From assembly GCF_030167925.1 (NCBI RefSeq), contig NZ_JASKUT010000004.1:1-44152 (forward strand): 44,152 nt of DNA, given 5' to 3'. Origin of the DNA: Paenibacillus silviterrae (GTDB lineage Bacteria > Bacillota > Bacilli > Paenibacillales > NBRC-103111). Under the pieces are notes generated by a model. The model was given only the letters and a program-made list of their open reading frames with translations. It ran no database searches and had not been told where the DNA came from. Positions 1 through 8,543 of the stretch are shown one piece after another; positions within the stretch are counted from its first letter, which is position 1; each line of letters begins with the position of its first letter. A program made the translations under genes and the position numbers.

Positions 1-342
1 TATTCTAGCTGCAGAAATCACCTTACTGTACCAAGAATGTGTTCATCTGCCACCGTAAGTTGAAAAAATCGCGTTACGACGTCTGGCGCTTATATCGGGC
101 CGATAATGCTTCCTTGTAACGTTATGAAAGTCATCGTAATGGGCAGAATTCGCAAGAAATTTGGGCTGCCAAAGCTCAATTTGTGCGATTGAAGTCAAAA
201 AACCTTCGACTTTCGTATGAGCATTCGACACGAATTGTTCATTCTGGTATCCAAATCTAATAATCTCTTAACGATTGCTTGATACTTTTTGAATTTCTTC
301 CTAGTAAACTCCAATTATAGCAATGATGCGGAGGTGCTTCGG
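1..342. other. No convincing gene; left flank
   Basis: This stretch has no reading frame that I recognise. A 62-codon minus-strand frame (231 down to 43) is open, but it has no good ribosome binding site and no family signature, so I do not call it. The right edge holds the leader of the PilZ gene. Confidence 0.5.
279..307 (+). promoter_or_regulatory. Candidate sigma-A promoter of the PilZ gene
   Basis: TTGATA at 279-284 and TAGTAA at 302-307 are separated by 17 bases, about 35 bases upstream of the PilZ start. The -35 is good and the -10 is weak. No experimental support. Confidence 0.35.
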
Positions 343-930
343 ATGAAAGAGATTCAAATGTTGTATAAAGGCAAGGTTCACAAAGGAGAAATTGCATACG
401 AGCAGCCGGACTTTATGGAAATCAGCCTGCCGGATGAAGCTGAATATTCGAGCGGAGATGCGATCATTTGCTTTGACCGTTTCCGCAGATGGACGATGAA
501 AGTGATGCGGACCGCTACGTCGCGGATCATCGTGCTCCTGTAAACAGCGAAATTTTTCAGATTCAGGGTTATTCGCCTATCGCGTACGAGGAGCTGTACC
601 GCCAGGAGGACAAGGTGTTCAAGAGCTTTAAGCTCAATACCTTCGGTACGATCAGCGAGGATTTCAAAATCCGTTCGGTTCGCTTTACGGATGTCAGCAG
701 GCTGGGCTTCGGGCTGGAGGTAGACGATTTCTCCGTCCGAATGAATGAGGTCTACGATTCGATGATCATCTGTGACGAGGGAGACCATCCATCCGAAGCT
801 GATCGTAAGATATGCGCATATCCTGGAGAAAACGATCCGGTACGGCTGTGAAATCAAGTCGATTTCTTCTAAGGATCTGCATAAGCTTCGCTGCTATCTT
901 CTGACAAAGCAGTTTGCACAGGAAGTGTGA
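343..930 (+). CDS. PilZ-domain protein (flagellar-brake type), frame broken twice
   Basis: Likely a cytoplasmic c-di-GMP receptor of the two-domain YpfA/YcgR type, in which an N-terminal beta domain precedes a PilZ domain and the protein modulates motility or exopolysaccharide. The ATG at 343 is preceded by GGAGG at about 331. The N-terminal part reads to about 485, then the frame drops by one base and continues through RFTDVSRLGFGL, which carries the D/NxSxxG element of PilZ. Near 780 one extra G in a GGG run shifts the frame back, giving LIVRYAHILEKTIRYGCEI and a stop at 928-930. Corrected length is about 195 residues, usual for this family. The upstream RxxxR binding motif is not clear, so c-di-GMP binding is inferred from the family. 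Two HD-GYP proteins also occur in this window. Confidence 0.75.
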
Positions 931-1003
931 TATCGGTCACAGCCGCCGGGGACGGCTCTATGGTTCAATAGAGGTAAGTTCAAAGATAAGGGGGCTGCCA
1001 GCC

Positions 1004-1132
1004 ATGATTACCTGCGGAGAATGCGGCAAAATCAAGGGCCAAGGTGAAACGGGGAACAGCTGGATCTGCGAGGATTGCAAAGTCGAGCCGCCGGCAAAGG
1101 AAGAGGAGCCAAAGGAAACGAACACGCCATAA
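1004..1132 (+). CDS. 42-residue zinc-ribbon mini-protein
   Basis: A very small protein beginning MITCGECGKIKGQGETG and containing WICEDCK, so two CxxC pairs (CGEC and CEDC) that would form one zinc ribbon. The tail is rich in Glu, Lys and Pro. The ATG at 1004 has a purine-rich AAGGGGG site about 7 bases upstream, which is why I prefer it to an upstream start at 914. It sits between the PilZ gene and a terminator. Function unknown; single zinc ribbons of this size can be adaptors or regulators, but nothing here shows which. Confidence 0.6.
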   Translation: MITCGECGKIKGQGETGNSWICEDCKVEPPAKEEEPKETNTP

Positions 1133-1135
1133 GAA

Positions 1136-1180
1136 AAAGGGACGCCTTGATCGGATTAAAACCCGAGGGGCGTCCTTTGT
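1136..1180. terminator. Bidirectional terminator
   Basis: GGACGCC at 1140-1146 pairs with GGCGTCC at 1169-1175, with an A-run on the left and TTTG on the right. It lies between the convergent zinc-ribbon gene (+) and mtnA (-). Confidence 0.6.
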
Positions 1181-1189
1181 ATTTATCCG

Positions 1190-2272
1190 CTACTCTTCAA
1201 ACAGGTTACGCAAGCCTTCCTCATAAGGGGCTCGCACGATTCCCTTTTCGGTGATGATCGCGGTAACGTATTCGTTCGGCGTCACGTCGAAGGCAGGATT
1301 ATATACTTTGATGCCTTGCGGGGCCGTACGTTTGCCGAAGCCTTGCGTAATCTCGTCTTCATGGCGTTCCTCAATAGGAATGTCCGCTCCTGTAGGCGTA
1401 TTGAGGTCGATTGTGGACATCGGGCAAGCCACGTAAAAAGGAATGCCGTGCGCTTTGGCCAATACAGCTACGCTGTAGGTCCCGATTTTGTTGGCTACGT
1501 CGCCATTGGCCGCCACGCGATCCGTCCCGACGATGACCGCCTGTACCCAGCCCTTGGACATGACCGCTCCGGCCATGTTGTCACAAATCAGCGTCACATC
1601 GACACCGGCCTGCTGCAGCTCGAAGGCCGTCAGTCTGGCACCCTGCAGCACCGGCCGTGTTTCATCCGCGAACACCTTGATGTTGAGTCCCTTCTCCTTC
1701 GCCAAATACATCGGGGCCAAGGCGGTGCCGTAACGGGCTGTCGCTAAGCCGCCGGCGTTGCAGTGCGTGAGCAAGCCCATGCCGTCCTCGAACAGGGTTA
1801 GAGCATGCTCTCCGATCAGACGGCACGTTTCCTCATCTTCGGCTTGGATTGCCCTAGCCTCGTCCAGCAGTGCTTGCTTTGCGCCTTCGACCGTTACTTC
1901 CGTACCCTCGGCAAGAAGCCCCTTCGCGGTTGCCCGCATCCGGTCCAAAGCCCAGAACAGGTTCACTGCCGTAGGCCGGGAGGTAGCCAGGTAATCGCAT
2001 TGCCGCTCCACTTCTGCCAGCAGGGCGCTTTTGTCCCCTTCGGTGTGACGAACACCGAGGTAAACCCCGAACGCAGCGGCAATCCCGATGGCCGGAGCCC
2101 CGCGAACCGCGAGCTGTTTAATGGCGTCCCACACCTGTTCGGAGGTGGTCAGCTCCAAATAAACAATTTCATCGGGCAGCAGGCGCTGGTCAAGAACGAT
2201 CCAACCGGTTATCCAGCGAATTCCAGCGTACCGACTGCAGCCAATCATATGCGTTTGCTCTACTGTTGACAT
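1190..2272 (-). CDS. mtnA: S-methyl-5-thioribose-1-phosphate isomerase MtnA
   Basis: Converts 5-methylthioribose-1-phosphate to 5-methylthioribulose-1-phosphate in the methionine salvage pathway. The 360-residue frame carries family signatures: AVRGAPAIGIAAAFGVYLG, LLTHCNAGGLATARYGTALAP, VFADETRPVLQGARLTAFEL and VQAVIVGTDRVAANGDVANK, the last three covering the catalytic Cys and Asp region. The start at 2272 follows the mtnK stop with one base between, so the pair is an operon. Oddity: residues about 11-27 do not match MtnA, but a neighbouring frame across about 2185-2250 reads LQSVRWNSLDNRL, which is the expected N-terminal motif. Two compensating indels therefore hide a wrong stretch in an apparently intact frame. 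Confidence 0.95.
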   Translation of the reverse strand: MSTVEQTHMIGCSRYAGIRWITGWIVLDQRLLPDEIVYLELTTSEQVWDAIKQLAVRGAPAIGIAAAFGVYLGVRHTEGDKSALLAEVERQCDYLATSRPTAVNLFWALDRMRATAKGLLAEGTEVTVEGAKQALLDEARAIQAEDEETCRLIGEHALTLFEDGMGLLTHCNAGGLATARYGTALAPMYLAKEKGLNIKVFADETRPVLQGARLTAFELQQAGVDVTLICDNMAGAVMSKGWVQAVIVGTDRVAANGDVANKIGTYSVAVLAKAHGIPFYVACPMSTIDLNTPTGADIPIEERHEDEITQGFGKRTAPQGIKVYNPAFDVTPNEYVTAIITEKGIVRAPYEEGLRNLFEE

Positions 2273-2273
2273 C

Positions 2274-3475
2274 TTATTGAACCGCCTTCACTGCGATATC
2301 CAGAAGCTCTTCGATCGAAGCTGCCTTCCGGTTGTGCTTAATTAGGGACGTGCCGATTTGCAGGGCGATGCGCTGAGCGCGCTCCTTCGCCGCGGCGTCC
2401 TCCAGCTTATTGATATCGGCGACCTGTGCGAGTCCATGAACGCGGCGAACCATCTTACAACCGGAGTACCCGAAGGTGTCCTGCAGCAAGCGCGTCATAT
2501 AAGCGTCCTGGAAGCCCTCTGTCTTGAACATGCGATCGTTGCCCTGCTCGTTCCAAAGCGTACGGAATTGCCGATCGAAGCCCACCAATGTCCCGGATGG
2601 TATTCAAGAGATACGCCGGAAGTCCTGACGAGAGGAAGCATCCTGACTCCAGCCCTCTTGCGCGGCATAATTGAGCAGGAGATTGGCGAATACCGCACCG
2701 ATATCAAAGCCCATCGGACCATAATAAGCGAATTCCGGGTCGATCACCTTCGTCGATTCGGGTTTAATGAAAATACTGCCGGTATGTAGATCGCCATGCA
2801 GCAGCGCCTGCGCTTGAACGAGGAACTTCTCACGGAGAAGGGCAACCTCAAGATGCAGCTCCTTATCGTTCCAAACCGCTTCTACCGCATCCTGAATGGC
2901 CGGCGGCACATTGTTGTTCGGCGAATTCGTGTACGGGTCATCGAAAATCAAATCCTCGGTAATTTTGCACAGCTCCGGATTGACGAATTGCTTCACCCGA
3001 GCTTTCTTCTCCTGCTGATTCATTCCAAGGTCGGAGGTAAAGAACAAGGTGTGGGCTAGAAAACGGGAAATGTGCTCGGCGAACAGCGGATATTTATTGC
3101 CTTCCATCAGTCCGCGGCGCATGATGACATGATCGCTTAAATCCTGCATGACCGTAAGGGCAAGCTTCGCTCATAGACATGGACATGGGGCACAAGATCA
3201 GGACAAAGCGCTTCCTGGATCATCAACGCTTCGCTTTCAATACGGGCACGGTCCAGTGTCAGAGGCCAGGATTCCCCTACAACCTTTGCGTAAGGAAGGG
3301 CTTGCTTGAGAATGATGCTTTTCCCCGAAAAAGGCTCCGAGATATGAAAAACGAGATTCAAATTGCCGTCGCCGATCTCACGGCTGACAAGCTCGCTATT
3401 GGCTGCAAACAAATCGGGCAGGCGGCGGGCGTACTCGATTGCTTCCGCTTCACTTAATGCGTGGTATGCGCACAT
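2274..3475 (-). CDS. mtnK: S-methyl-5-thioribose kinase MtnK, frame broken
   Basis: Phosphorylates methylthioribose using ATP, the step before MtnA. Three frame segments join into about 400 residues, the usual MtnK length. The N-terminal part starts at MCAYHALSEAEAIEYARRL (ATG at 3475, with GGAGGGG upstream) and contains IGDGNLNLVFHI and SIILKQALPY, the nucleotide-binding lobe. The middle part has LLHGDLHTGSIFI (kinase catalytic loop HGDLHxG) and VIDPEFAYYGPMGFDIG (the DPE metal motif). The C-terminal part ends at 2274. Breaks lie near 3140-3170 and 2590-2610. No SAM riboswitch was seen upstream, unlike the B. subtilis counterpart. Confidence 0.93.
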
Positions 3476-3578
3476 GGTATATATCCCCTCCAAGTGGACG
3501 TTAACTAAACGGTTTCGACAAAAAACTGCCATTCCTAAGTATAAATCAAATTAGGGGTGATTGGAAATAGAGGGATAC

Positions 3579-3616
3579 AAAAGAAAAGGGAGGGCACTGG
3601 AATTGTGCCTTCCCTT
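3579..3616 (-). terminator. Terminator of the small membrane protein gene
   Basis: On the minus strand AAGGGAAGGCAC pairs with GTGCCCTCCCTT (arms 3605-3616 and 3586-3597 in plus coordinates), followed by TTTTCTTTT. It separates the 3631-3801 gene from mtnK. Confidence 0.7.
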
Positions 3617-3630
3617 GTCCTCTTTCAGAA

Positions 3631-3801
3631 TTAAAGCATGCGTTGCCTACGATGCTCCACCAAATCGATTGCCCCTAGTACCACATGGGCAAGTCCGAAG
3701 CCTACTACAGCGGCGGCTGCCATAGGATACTTCCCTCTCATAGCTGCACCGGAAGCTGTTACTGCTGTACCCAGGACGGTAGGAATAAGACCTTCGCGCA
3801 T
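3631..3801 (-). CDS. 56-residue small membrane protein
   Basis: Unrecognised small protein starting MREGLIPTVLGTAVTASG. It is hydrophobic and glycine/alanine-rich over most of its length (MAAAAVVGFGLAHVVLGAID), long enough for one or two membrane segments, with a charged tail EHRRQRML. GAGGAGG lies about 8 bases upstream of the ATG at 3801, which decides this start over an open upstream extension to 3909. It is divergent from the DUF1802 gene. Function unknown. Confidence 0.6.
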   Translation of the reverse strand: MREGLIPTVLGTAVTASGAAMRGKYPMAAAAVVGFGLAHVVLGAIDLVEHRRQRML

Positions 3802-3889
3802 GTACAATTCCTCCTCAAAGGATAATGTCATTACTTCTTTAGAATCGGGCGAACCGCGAAGTTTTATGCAATCAGGGAGCTGTATGGTT

Positions 3890-3917
3890 TTGCCTTGCCG
3901 CGCGAACATGGTACAAT
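3890..3917 (+). promoter_or_regulatory. Candidate sigma-A promoter for the DUF1802 gene
   Basis: TTGCCT at 3890-3895, a 16-base spacer, and TACAAT at 3912-3917; the ATG follows 36 bases later. Confidence 0.45.
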
Positions 3918-3953
3918 GTTAAGATCAAGCAAATACGGAGTTGAGAATCACGG

Positions 3954-4526
3954 ATGAGCGGTCAGGTAATTGCACTAAAGGAGTGGGCTTCGGCCATTGA
4001 AGCACTTCGAAACGGGCAGCAAATTCTCATTATGCGCAAAGGAGGGATTCGGGAGGAAACCCGGGATTTCCAGATCGAGAGCGAAAGCTTCTACTTATAT
4101 CCGACTTACGAGCATCAGCGCAGGGAGCTGCTTAAGGAAGAGTATCAATATCAATTGGACGAGACTCTGAGGGGCTGGAGCAGCCAGGATACGGAAGCGG
4201 TGATTCGTTGTTATGCCGAGCTTACGGAAGACATACTAATTGCATCGCAAGAGGAGCTGGATCGGCTCAAAGGAGAGCATATCTGGACCGACCGCTTCGC
4301 CGAAGAGCGGGTCAAGTGGAAGCGGGCACAGCCGCTGCATCTTATGCTGCTGCGTGTGTACGAGCTAACCGAGCCCGTCCGGGTAAGCATCCTGCCGGAG
4401 TATAACGGCTGCAAATCATGGATCGGCTTGCCTGCCGCAGCTCTGGATGCAGCGGAGCGACGGCCGGTCTTATCCGATGAGCAATATGCGGAACGGATAA
4501 ATACCATAAAATCGTTGCTGGGGTGA
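3954..4526 (+). CDS. DUF1802 family protein
   Basis: An intact 190-residue cytoplasmic protein. The start ALKEWASAIEALRNGQQI followed by LIMRKGGIREE is typical of DUF1802 proteins, and the tract FYLYPTYEHQ also fits. Function is unknown for the family; a nuclease-like or regulatory role has not been shown. It is one of the few unbroken genes of its size here. It stands alone between a divergent small membrane gene and the suf operon. Confidence 0.8.
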   Translation: MSGQVIALKEWASAIEALRNGQQILIMRKGGIREETRDFQIESESFYLYPTYEHQRRELLKEEYQYQLDETLRGWSSQDTEAVIRCYAELTEDILIASQEELDRLKGEHIWTDRFAEERVKWKRAQPLHLMLLRVYELTEPVRVSILPEYNGCKSWIGLPAAALDAAERRPVLSDEQYAERINTIKSLLG

Positions 4527-4617
4527 CCGGTTTATATGTGATCGAGGCTCCCGGGTTCGCTTCATTTTCACCGAGCCTAAGCACGCCTATTGATTTTTAT
4601 TGGTAATGTAAGATAAT

Positions 4618-4652
4618 ATTATCATTGAGAATCATTGATAATCAGTTAGAAT
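4618..4652 (+). promoter_or_regulatory. suf promoter with a Fur/PerR-like palindrome
   Basis: ATTATCA at 4618-4624 and TGATAAT at 4636-4642 form a perfect inverted repeat with an 11-base spacer. The core TGAGAATCATTGATAATCA resembles the Fur-family 7-1-7 box. A possible promoter TTGAGA (4625-4630), 16-base spacer, TAGAAT (4647-4652) lies inside or next to it, so binding would block RNA polymerase. Iron- or peroxide-responsive control of suf is an inference. Confidence 0.5.
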
Positions 4653-4693
4653 AATTATTAACAAAGAATAATTTAACGCTGGAGGCGCAAATC

Positions 4694-5522
4694 ATGGCTA
4701 ATTCACCACAATTTATCATAGACGGTTTGAAGGCAACTGTCGAAGGGAAAGAGATCCTCAAGGGCTTAAGCTGAAGATCAACGGCGGCGAGGTTCACGCC
4801 ATCATGGGTCCGAACGGAACGGGGAAATCGACCCTTGCATCACATTGATGGGACATCCGAAGTATGAAGTTACTGACGGTTCCGTTTCCTTGAACGGCGA
4901 AGACGTGCTTGAAATGGCGACGGACGAAAGAGCAAGAGCAGGCTTGTTCCTTGCTATGCAGTACCCTAGCGAAATTACCGGTGTTACGAATGCGGACTTC
5001 CTGCGCAGTGCGATCAATGCGCGCCGCGGCGAGGGCAACGAAATTTCGTTGATCAAGTTCATCCGTCAAATGGAAGCGAAAATGAAAGAGCTGGAAATGA
5101 ATCCGGAATTCATGCATCGTTACCTGAACGAAGGCTTCTCCGGCGGTGAAAAGAAGCGGAACGAAATTCTCCAGATGCTGATGCTCGATCCTAAGATCGT
5201 CATTCTCGATGAGATTGACTCCGGTTTGGATATCGACGCTCTCCGCATTGTAGCGACAGGTGTGAACGCCATGCGCTCCGAAGACCGCGGCTTCCTGATC
5301 ATTACGCACTATCAGCGCTTGCTGAACTACATCAAGCCTGATTACGTTCACGTTATGATGCAAGGACGCATTGTAAAATCAGGCGGTCCTGAGCTTGCAG
5401 AGCGTCTGGAAGCGGAAGGCTATGATTGGGTAAAGGAAGAACTGGGGATTGTAGACGAAACGGTTGGCCAAGAAGAGAAAGAATTCAAGGTTCCGATGAA
5501 TACTACAGCGCCTAAATACTAA
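4694..5522 (+). CDS. sufC: Fe-S assembly ATPase SufC, frame broken twice
   Basis: ABC-type ATPase that works with SufB and SufD in the SufBCD scaffold, which builds Fe-S clusters. The ATG at 4694 follows GGAGG. Walker A is MGPNGTGKSTL (frame restored), the signature motif is LNEGFSGGEKKRNEI and Walker B is VILDEIDSGLDIDAL, followed by the H-loop ITHYQRLL. One A is missing from an AAA run near 4768 and one from an AA near 4842; restoring both gives about 276 residues. The tail after EELGI is slightly longer than usual. First gene of sufCDSUB. Confidence 0.96.
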
Positions 5523-5550
5523 GCGATAGAGGGATAGGAGGATACGCAAG

Positions 5551-6862
5551 ATGAGTACACAAACCGCTCTTCCCATCGATCGTGCAAGCCTAACGGAGCT
5601 GTCGAAGTCCAGAAAAGAACCGGAATGGATGACAAATCTTCGGGCGCAGGCTCTCGAGCTGGCCGAATCGTTGGAATTACCGAAGCTTGAAAAAACAAGA
5701 ATCGACCGTTGGAGCTTAAATTCCTACGGCAAATATAAAGCAGCAGGCGAGCTGACCGCCTTGGATCAGCTTCCTGAGGCAGCGAAGCAGCTGCTGCAAG
5801 GCGAGAATCAAGCTCAGCCGGAAAACCTGCTGATTCAGCAGAACTCGGCTGTAACCTTCCGCAGCGTTTCCGAGCAGTTGAAGCAGCAGGGTGTAATTTT
5901 CACCAGCCTGGAAGAGGCTCTTCAAACGCATGGCGACTTGGTGCAAAAGTACTTCATGTCCGTTGTCGAGACGAAGGAAAACCTGCTTACCGCATTGCAT
6001 ACTGCGCTTTGGAGCGGCGGGGTATTCCTCTACGTTCCAAAGAACGTTCAAGTGGAAGTACCGGTTCAAGCGCTGTTCCTCACATCGGATGCGGAAGCAA
6101 GCTTCTCTCCGCACGTATTGATCGTAGCTGAGCAGCATTCCTCCGTTACTTACGTAGATAACTTCGTTTCGGAAGGCAATCTGAATCAGCTTGTACTGAA
6201 CGGTGTAGTAGAAGTAGTAGCCAAGCCCGGCGCCAAGGTTACCTTCGCTTCCGTACACAGCCTGAACGATTCCGTAACGGATCTGACTTATCGCCGCGCG
6301 GTCGTTGAGAACGATGCTGGCGTCGAATGGATTATCGGTGAAATGAACTATGGGAACACGATGTCCGATACGACGACGATTCTTAAAGGCAACGGCTCTA
6401 CTTCCGATGCCAAGGTGATCAGTGTAGGCACCAACGACCAGAAGCTGAACGTAACGACCCGTGCGATTCACTACGGTAAAAGCTCGGACAGCCAAATGAT
6501 CACTCGCGCGGTAATGCGCGATGAGGCGACGGCGATTATCAACGGTATCACCAAGATTGAGCATGGCGCTACGAAGGCAAACGGCGAGCAAACGGAGAAG
6601 GTGCTGATGCTCAGCCCGAAGGCGCGCGGAGACGCGAACCCGATTTTGCTTATCGACGAGGATGACGTAACGGCAGGACACGCAGCCAGCGTCGGCCAAG
6701 TCAATCCTGAGTATGTATACTATCTATGTCCCGGGGGATTTCCCGTCAGGATGCCGAGCGCCTGATCATCTATGGCTTCCTGGATCCGGTTGTCTCCGAA
6801 ATTCGCTGGAGCTCGTACAGACGCAATTAAGGAGCCTTGTGGAAAGGAAGCTGGGACAATGA
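5551..6862 (+). CDS. sufD: Fe-S cluster assembly protein SufD, frame broken near the end
   Basis: Scaffold subunit that pairs with SufB and binds SufC. The long intact part has the beta-helix core (NGITKIEHGATKANGEQTEK, DANPILLIDEDDVTAGHAAS). Near 6725 one T is lost from CTTATG; the other frame then gives MSRGISRQDAERLIIYGFLD, and a second break near 6805 leads to LELVQTQLRSLVERKLGQ and a TGA at 6860-6862. Corrected length is about 437 residues, the family norm. The stop overlaps the sufS start as ATGA, so the two are translationally coupled. Ribosome binding site AGGAGG lies upstream of 5551. Confidence 0.95.
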
Positions 6863-8085
6863 ATACCGCAGCCATCCGCAAGGAGTTCCCGATTCTTCAT
6901 CAGGAAATCAACGGACACCCGCTAGTGTATTTGGATTCCGCGGCCACCTCGCAAAAGCCTCAGGTTGTAATCGATGCGATCAAGCATTATTACGAATGGG
7001 ATAACGCCAACGTGCACCGCGGTGTCCACACGCTGGGCTCGCGGGCGACCGATGCCTATGAGAATGCCAGAGAGAAGCTGCGTAAGTTCATCAATGCCCG
7101 CTCGACGGAGGAAGTGATTTTCACCCGCGGCACAACCACGGCGTTAAACCTCGTAGCTTCAGGCTACGCAAGAACGGTTTGCGGCGAGGGTGATGAGATC
7201 GTCATTACTCCCATGGAGCATCACGCCAACTTAATTCCGTGGCAGCAGGTGGCTAAGGCTACCGGCGCCACACTGAAATATATTCCGCTTCAAGAGGACG
7301 GCTCCATCCGCCTTGAGGATGTGGAGAGTACGGTAACAAGCCGCACCAAAATCGTCTCCGTCACTTATGTTTCCAACGTGCTTGGCGTCGTCAATCCCAT
7401 CAAGGAGATTACGGCGATTGCTCATAAGAACGGGGCCAAGATGGTAGTGGACGGGGCTCAGAGCACACCTCATATCAAGGTTGACGTACAGGATCTCGAT
7501 TGTGATTTCTATGCGCTGTCCGGCCATAAAATGTGTGCTCCAACAGGGATCGGTGCCCTTTACGGTAAGAAGGAGCTTCTTCAAAGCATGGAGCCGATCG
7601 AATTCGGCGGCGAAATGATCGATCATGTTGGCTTGTACGAATCGACATGGAAGGATCTGCCCTGGAAGTTCGAGGGGGGAACTCCGATCATTGCAGGCGC
7701 GGTCGGGCTTGGTGCGGCGATTGATTTCCTGGAAAGCATCGGAATGGATGCGATCGACAAGCATGAGAAGGAGCTCACGGCTTACGCCATGGATCGGATG
7801 CTTGAGATTGAAGGCCTTACCGTCTATGGACCGAAGGAGAATCGCGCAGGACTGGTCCACTTCAACCTGGACGATGTTCATCCGCACGATGTTGCAACGG
7901 TTCTGGACGCAAGCGGCGTTGCCGTTCGCGCAGGACACCATTGCTGCCAGCCGCTGATGCGTTGGCTTCAAGTAACGGCAACGGCACGGGCAAGCTTTTA
8001 TCTATACAATAACGAGGAAGATGTCGATCGCTTGATCGCTTCGCTAATCAAAACAAAGGAGTACTTCGGCCATGCAATTGGATGA
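6859..8085 (+). CDS. sufS: Cysteine desulfurase SufS
   Basis: PLP enzyme that removes sulfur from cysteine and passes it to SufU. An intact 408-residue frame starts MNTAAIRKEFPILHQ; I chose the ATG at 6859, since an upstream extension is shifted sufD sequence. Visible motifs: VYLDSAATSQKP, FTRGTTTALNLVA, MEHHANLIPWQ, VDGAQSTPH, the PLP lysine in ALSGHKMCAPTGIGALYGK, and the active-site Cys region VRAGHHCCQPLMRWL. This is the SufS (group II) type. It overlaps sufD by four bases and sufU by 14. Confidence 0.97.
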   Translation: MNTAAIRKEFPILHQEINGHPLVYLDSAATSQKPQVVIDAIKHYYEWDNANVHRGVHTLGSRATDAYENAREKLRKFINARSTEEVIFTRGTTTALNLVASGYARTVCGEGDEIVITPMEHHANLIPWQQVAKATGATLKYIPLQEDGSIRLEDVESTVTSRTKIVSVTYVSNVLGVVNPIKEITAIAHKNGAKMVVDGAQSTPHIKVDVQDLDCDFYALSGHKMCAPTGIGALYGKKELLQSMEPIEFGGEMIDHVGLYESTWKDLPWKFEGGTPIIAGAVGLGAAIDFLESIGMDAIDKHEKELTAYAMDRMLEIEGLTVYGPKENRAGLVHFNLDDVHPHDVATVLDASGVAVRAGHHCCQPLMRWLQVTATARASFYLYNNEEDVDRLIASLIKTKEYFGHAIG

Positions 8086-8497
8086 TTTATACCGCAGAGT
8101 CATCATGGATCATTATAAAAATCCACGCAACCGCGGCTCCTTCGAAAGCGGAGAAGCGGTTAGCATCGACTTGAACAATCCAACCTGCGGAGATAAGATA
8201 CAGCTTCAGATGCAGGTGGAGGACGGTATTGTCAAAGCGGCAAAATTCACGGGCGAAGGCTGTTCCATCAGCCTTTCTTCCGCTTCTATGATGACGGATG
8301 CCGTGAAAGGCAAAACGCTGGACGAAGCGCTGAAGATGGCGGAGAGCTTCTCCGGCCTGATGAAGGGCGAGCCGGTCGAGTTCGAGTATGAGGATATTGA
8401 GGCGCTGTCCGGCGTGAACAAGTTTCCTGCCAGAATCAAGTGCGCCACCCTTGCTTGGAATGCTCTGCGCAAAGGTATTGAGCACTCAAAACAATAG
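8072..8497 (+). CDS. sufU: Sulfur carrier / scaffold-like protein SufU
   Basis: Zinc-dependent sulfur acceptor that activates SufS in Gram-positive bacteria. Intact, 141 residues. Ligands are visible: Cys39 and Asp41 in NPTCGDKI, Cys64 in GEGCSISL and Cys124 in RIKCATLAW. The roughly 20-residue insertion typical of SufU compared with IscU is present between Cys64 and Cys124. The start overlaps the sufS end, indicating coupled translation. Confidence 0.96.
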   Translation: MQLDDLYRRVIMDHYKNPRNRGSFESGEAVSIDLNNPTCGDKIQLQMQVEDGIVKAAKFTGEGCSISLSSASMMTDAVKGKTLDEALKMAESFSGLMKGEPVEFEYEDIEALSGVNKFPARIKCATLAWNALRKGIEHSKQ

Positions 8498-8543
8498 TAA
8501 AACGTACGGAATGACCTTAAATTGAAAAGGAGGTCTTACCATC

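Noticed and set aside
43..231. 62-codon minus-strand frame near the left edge
   Set aside because: No ribosome site, no family similarity that I recognise, and possibly cut by the window edge.
5716..6699. 327-codon open frame antisense to sufD
   Set aside because: Same reason: codon-bias shadow of a conserved gene.
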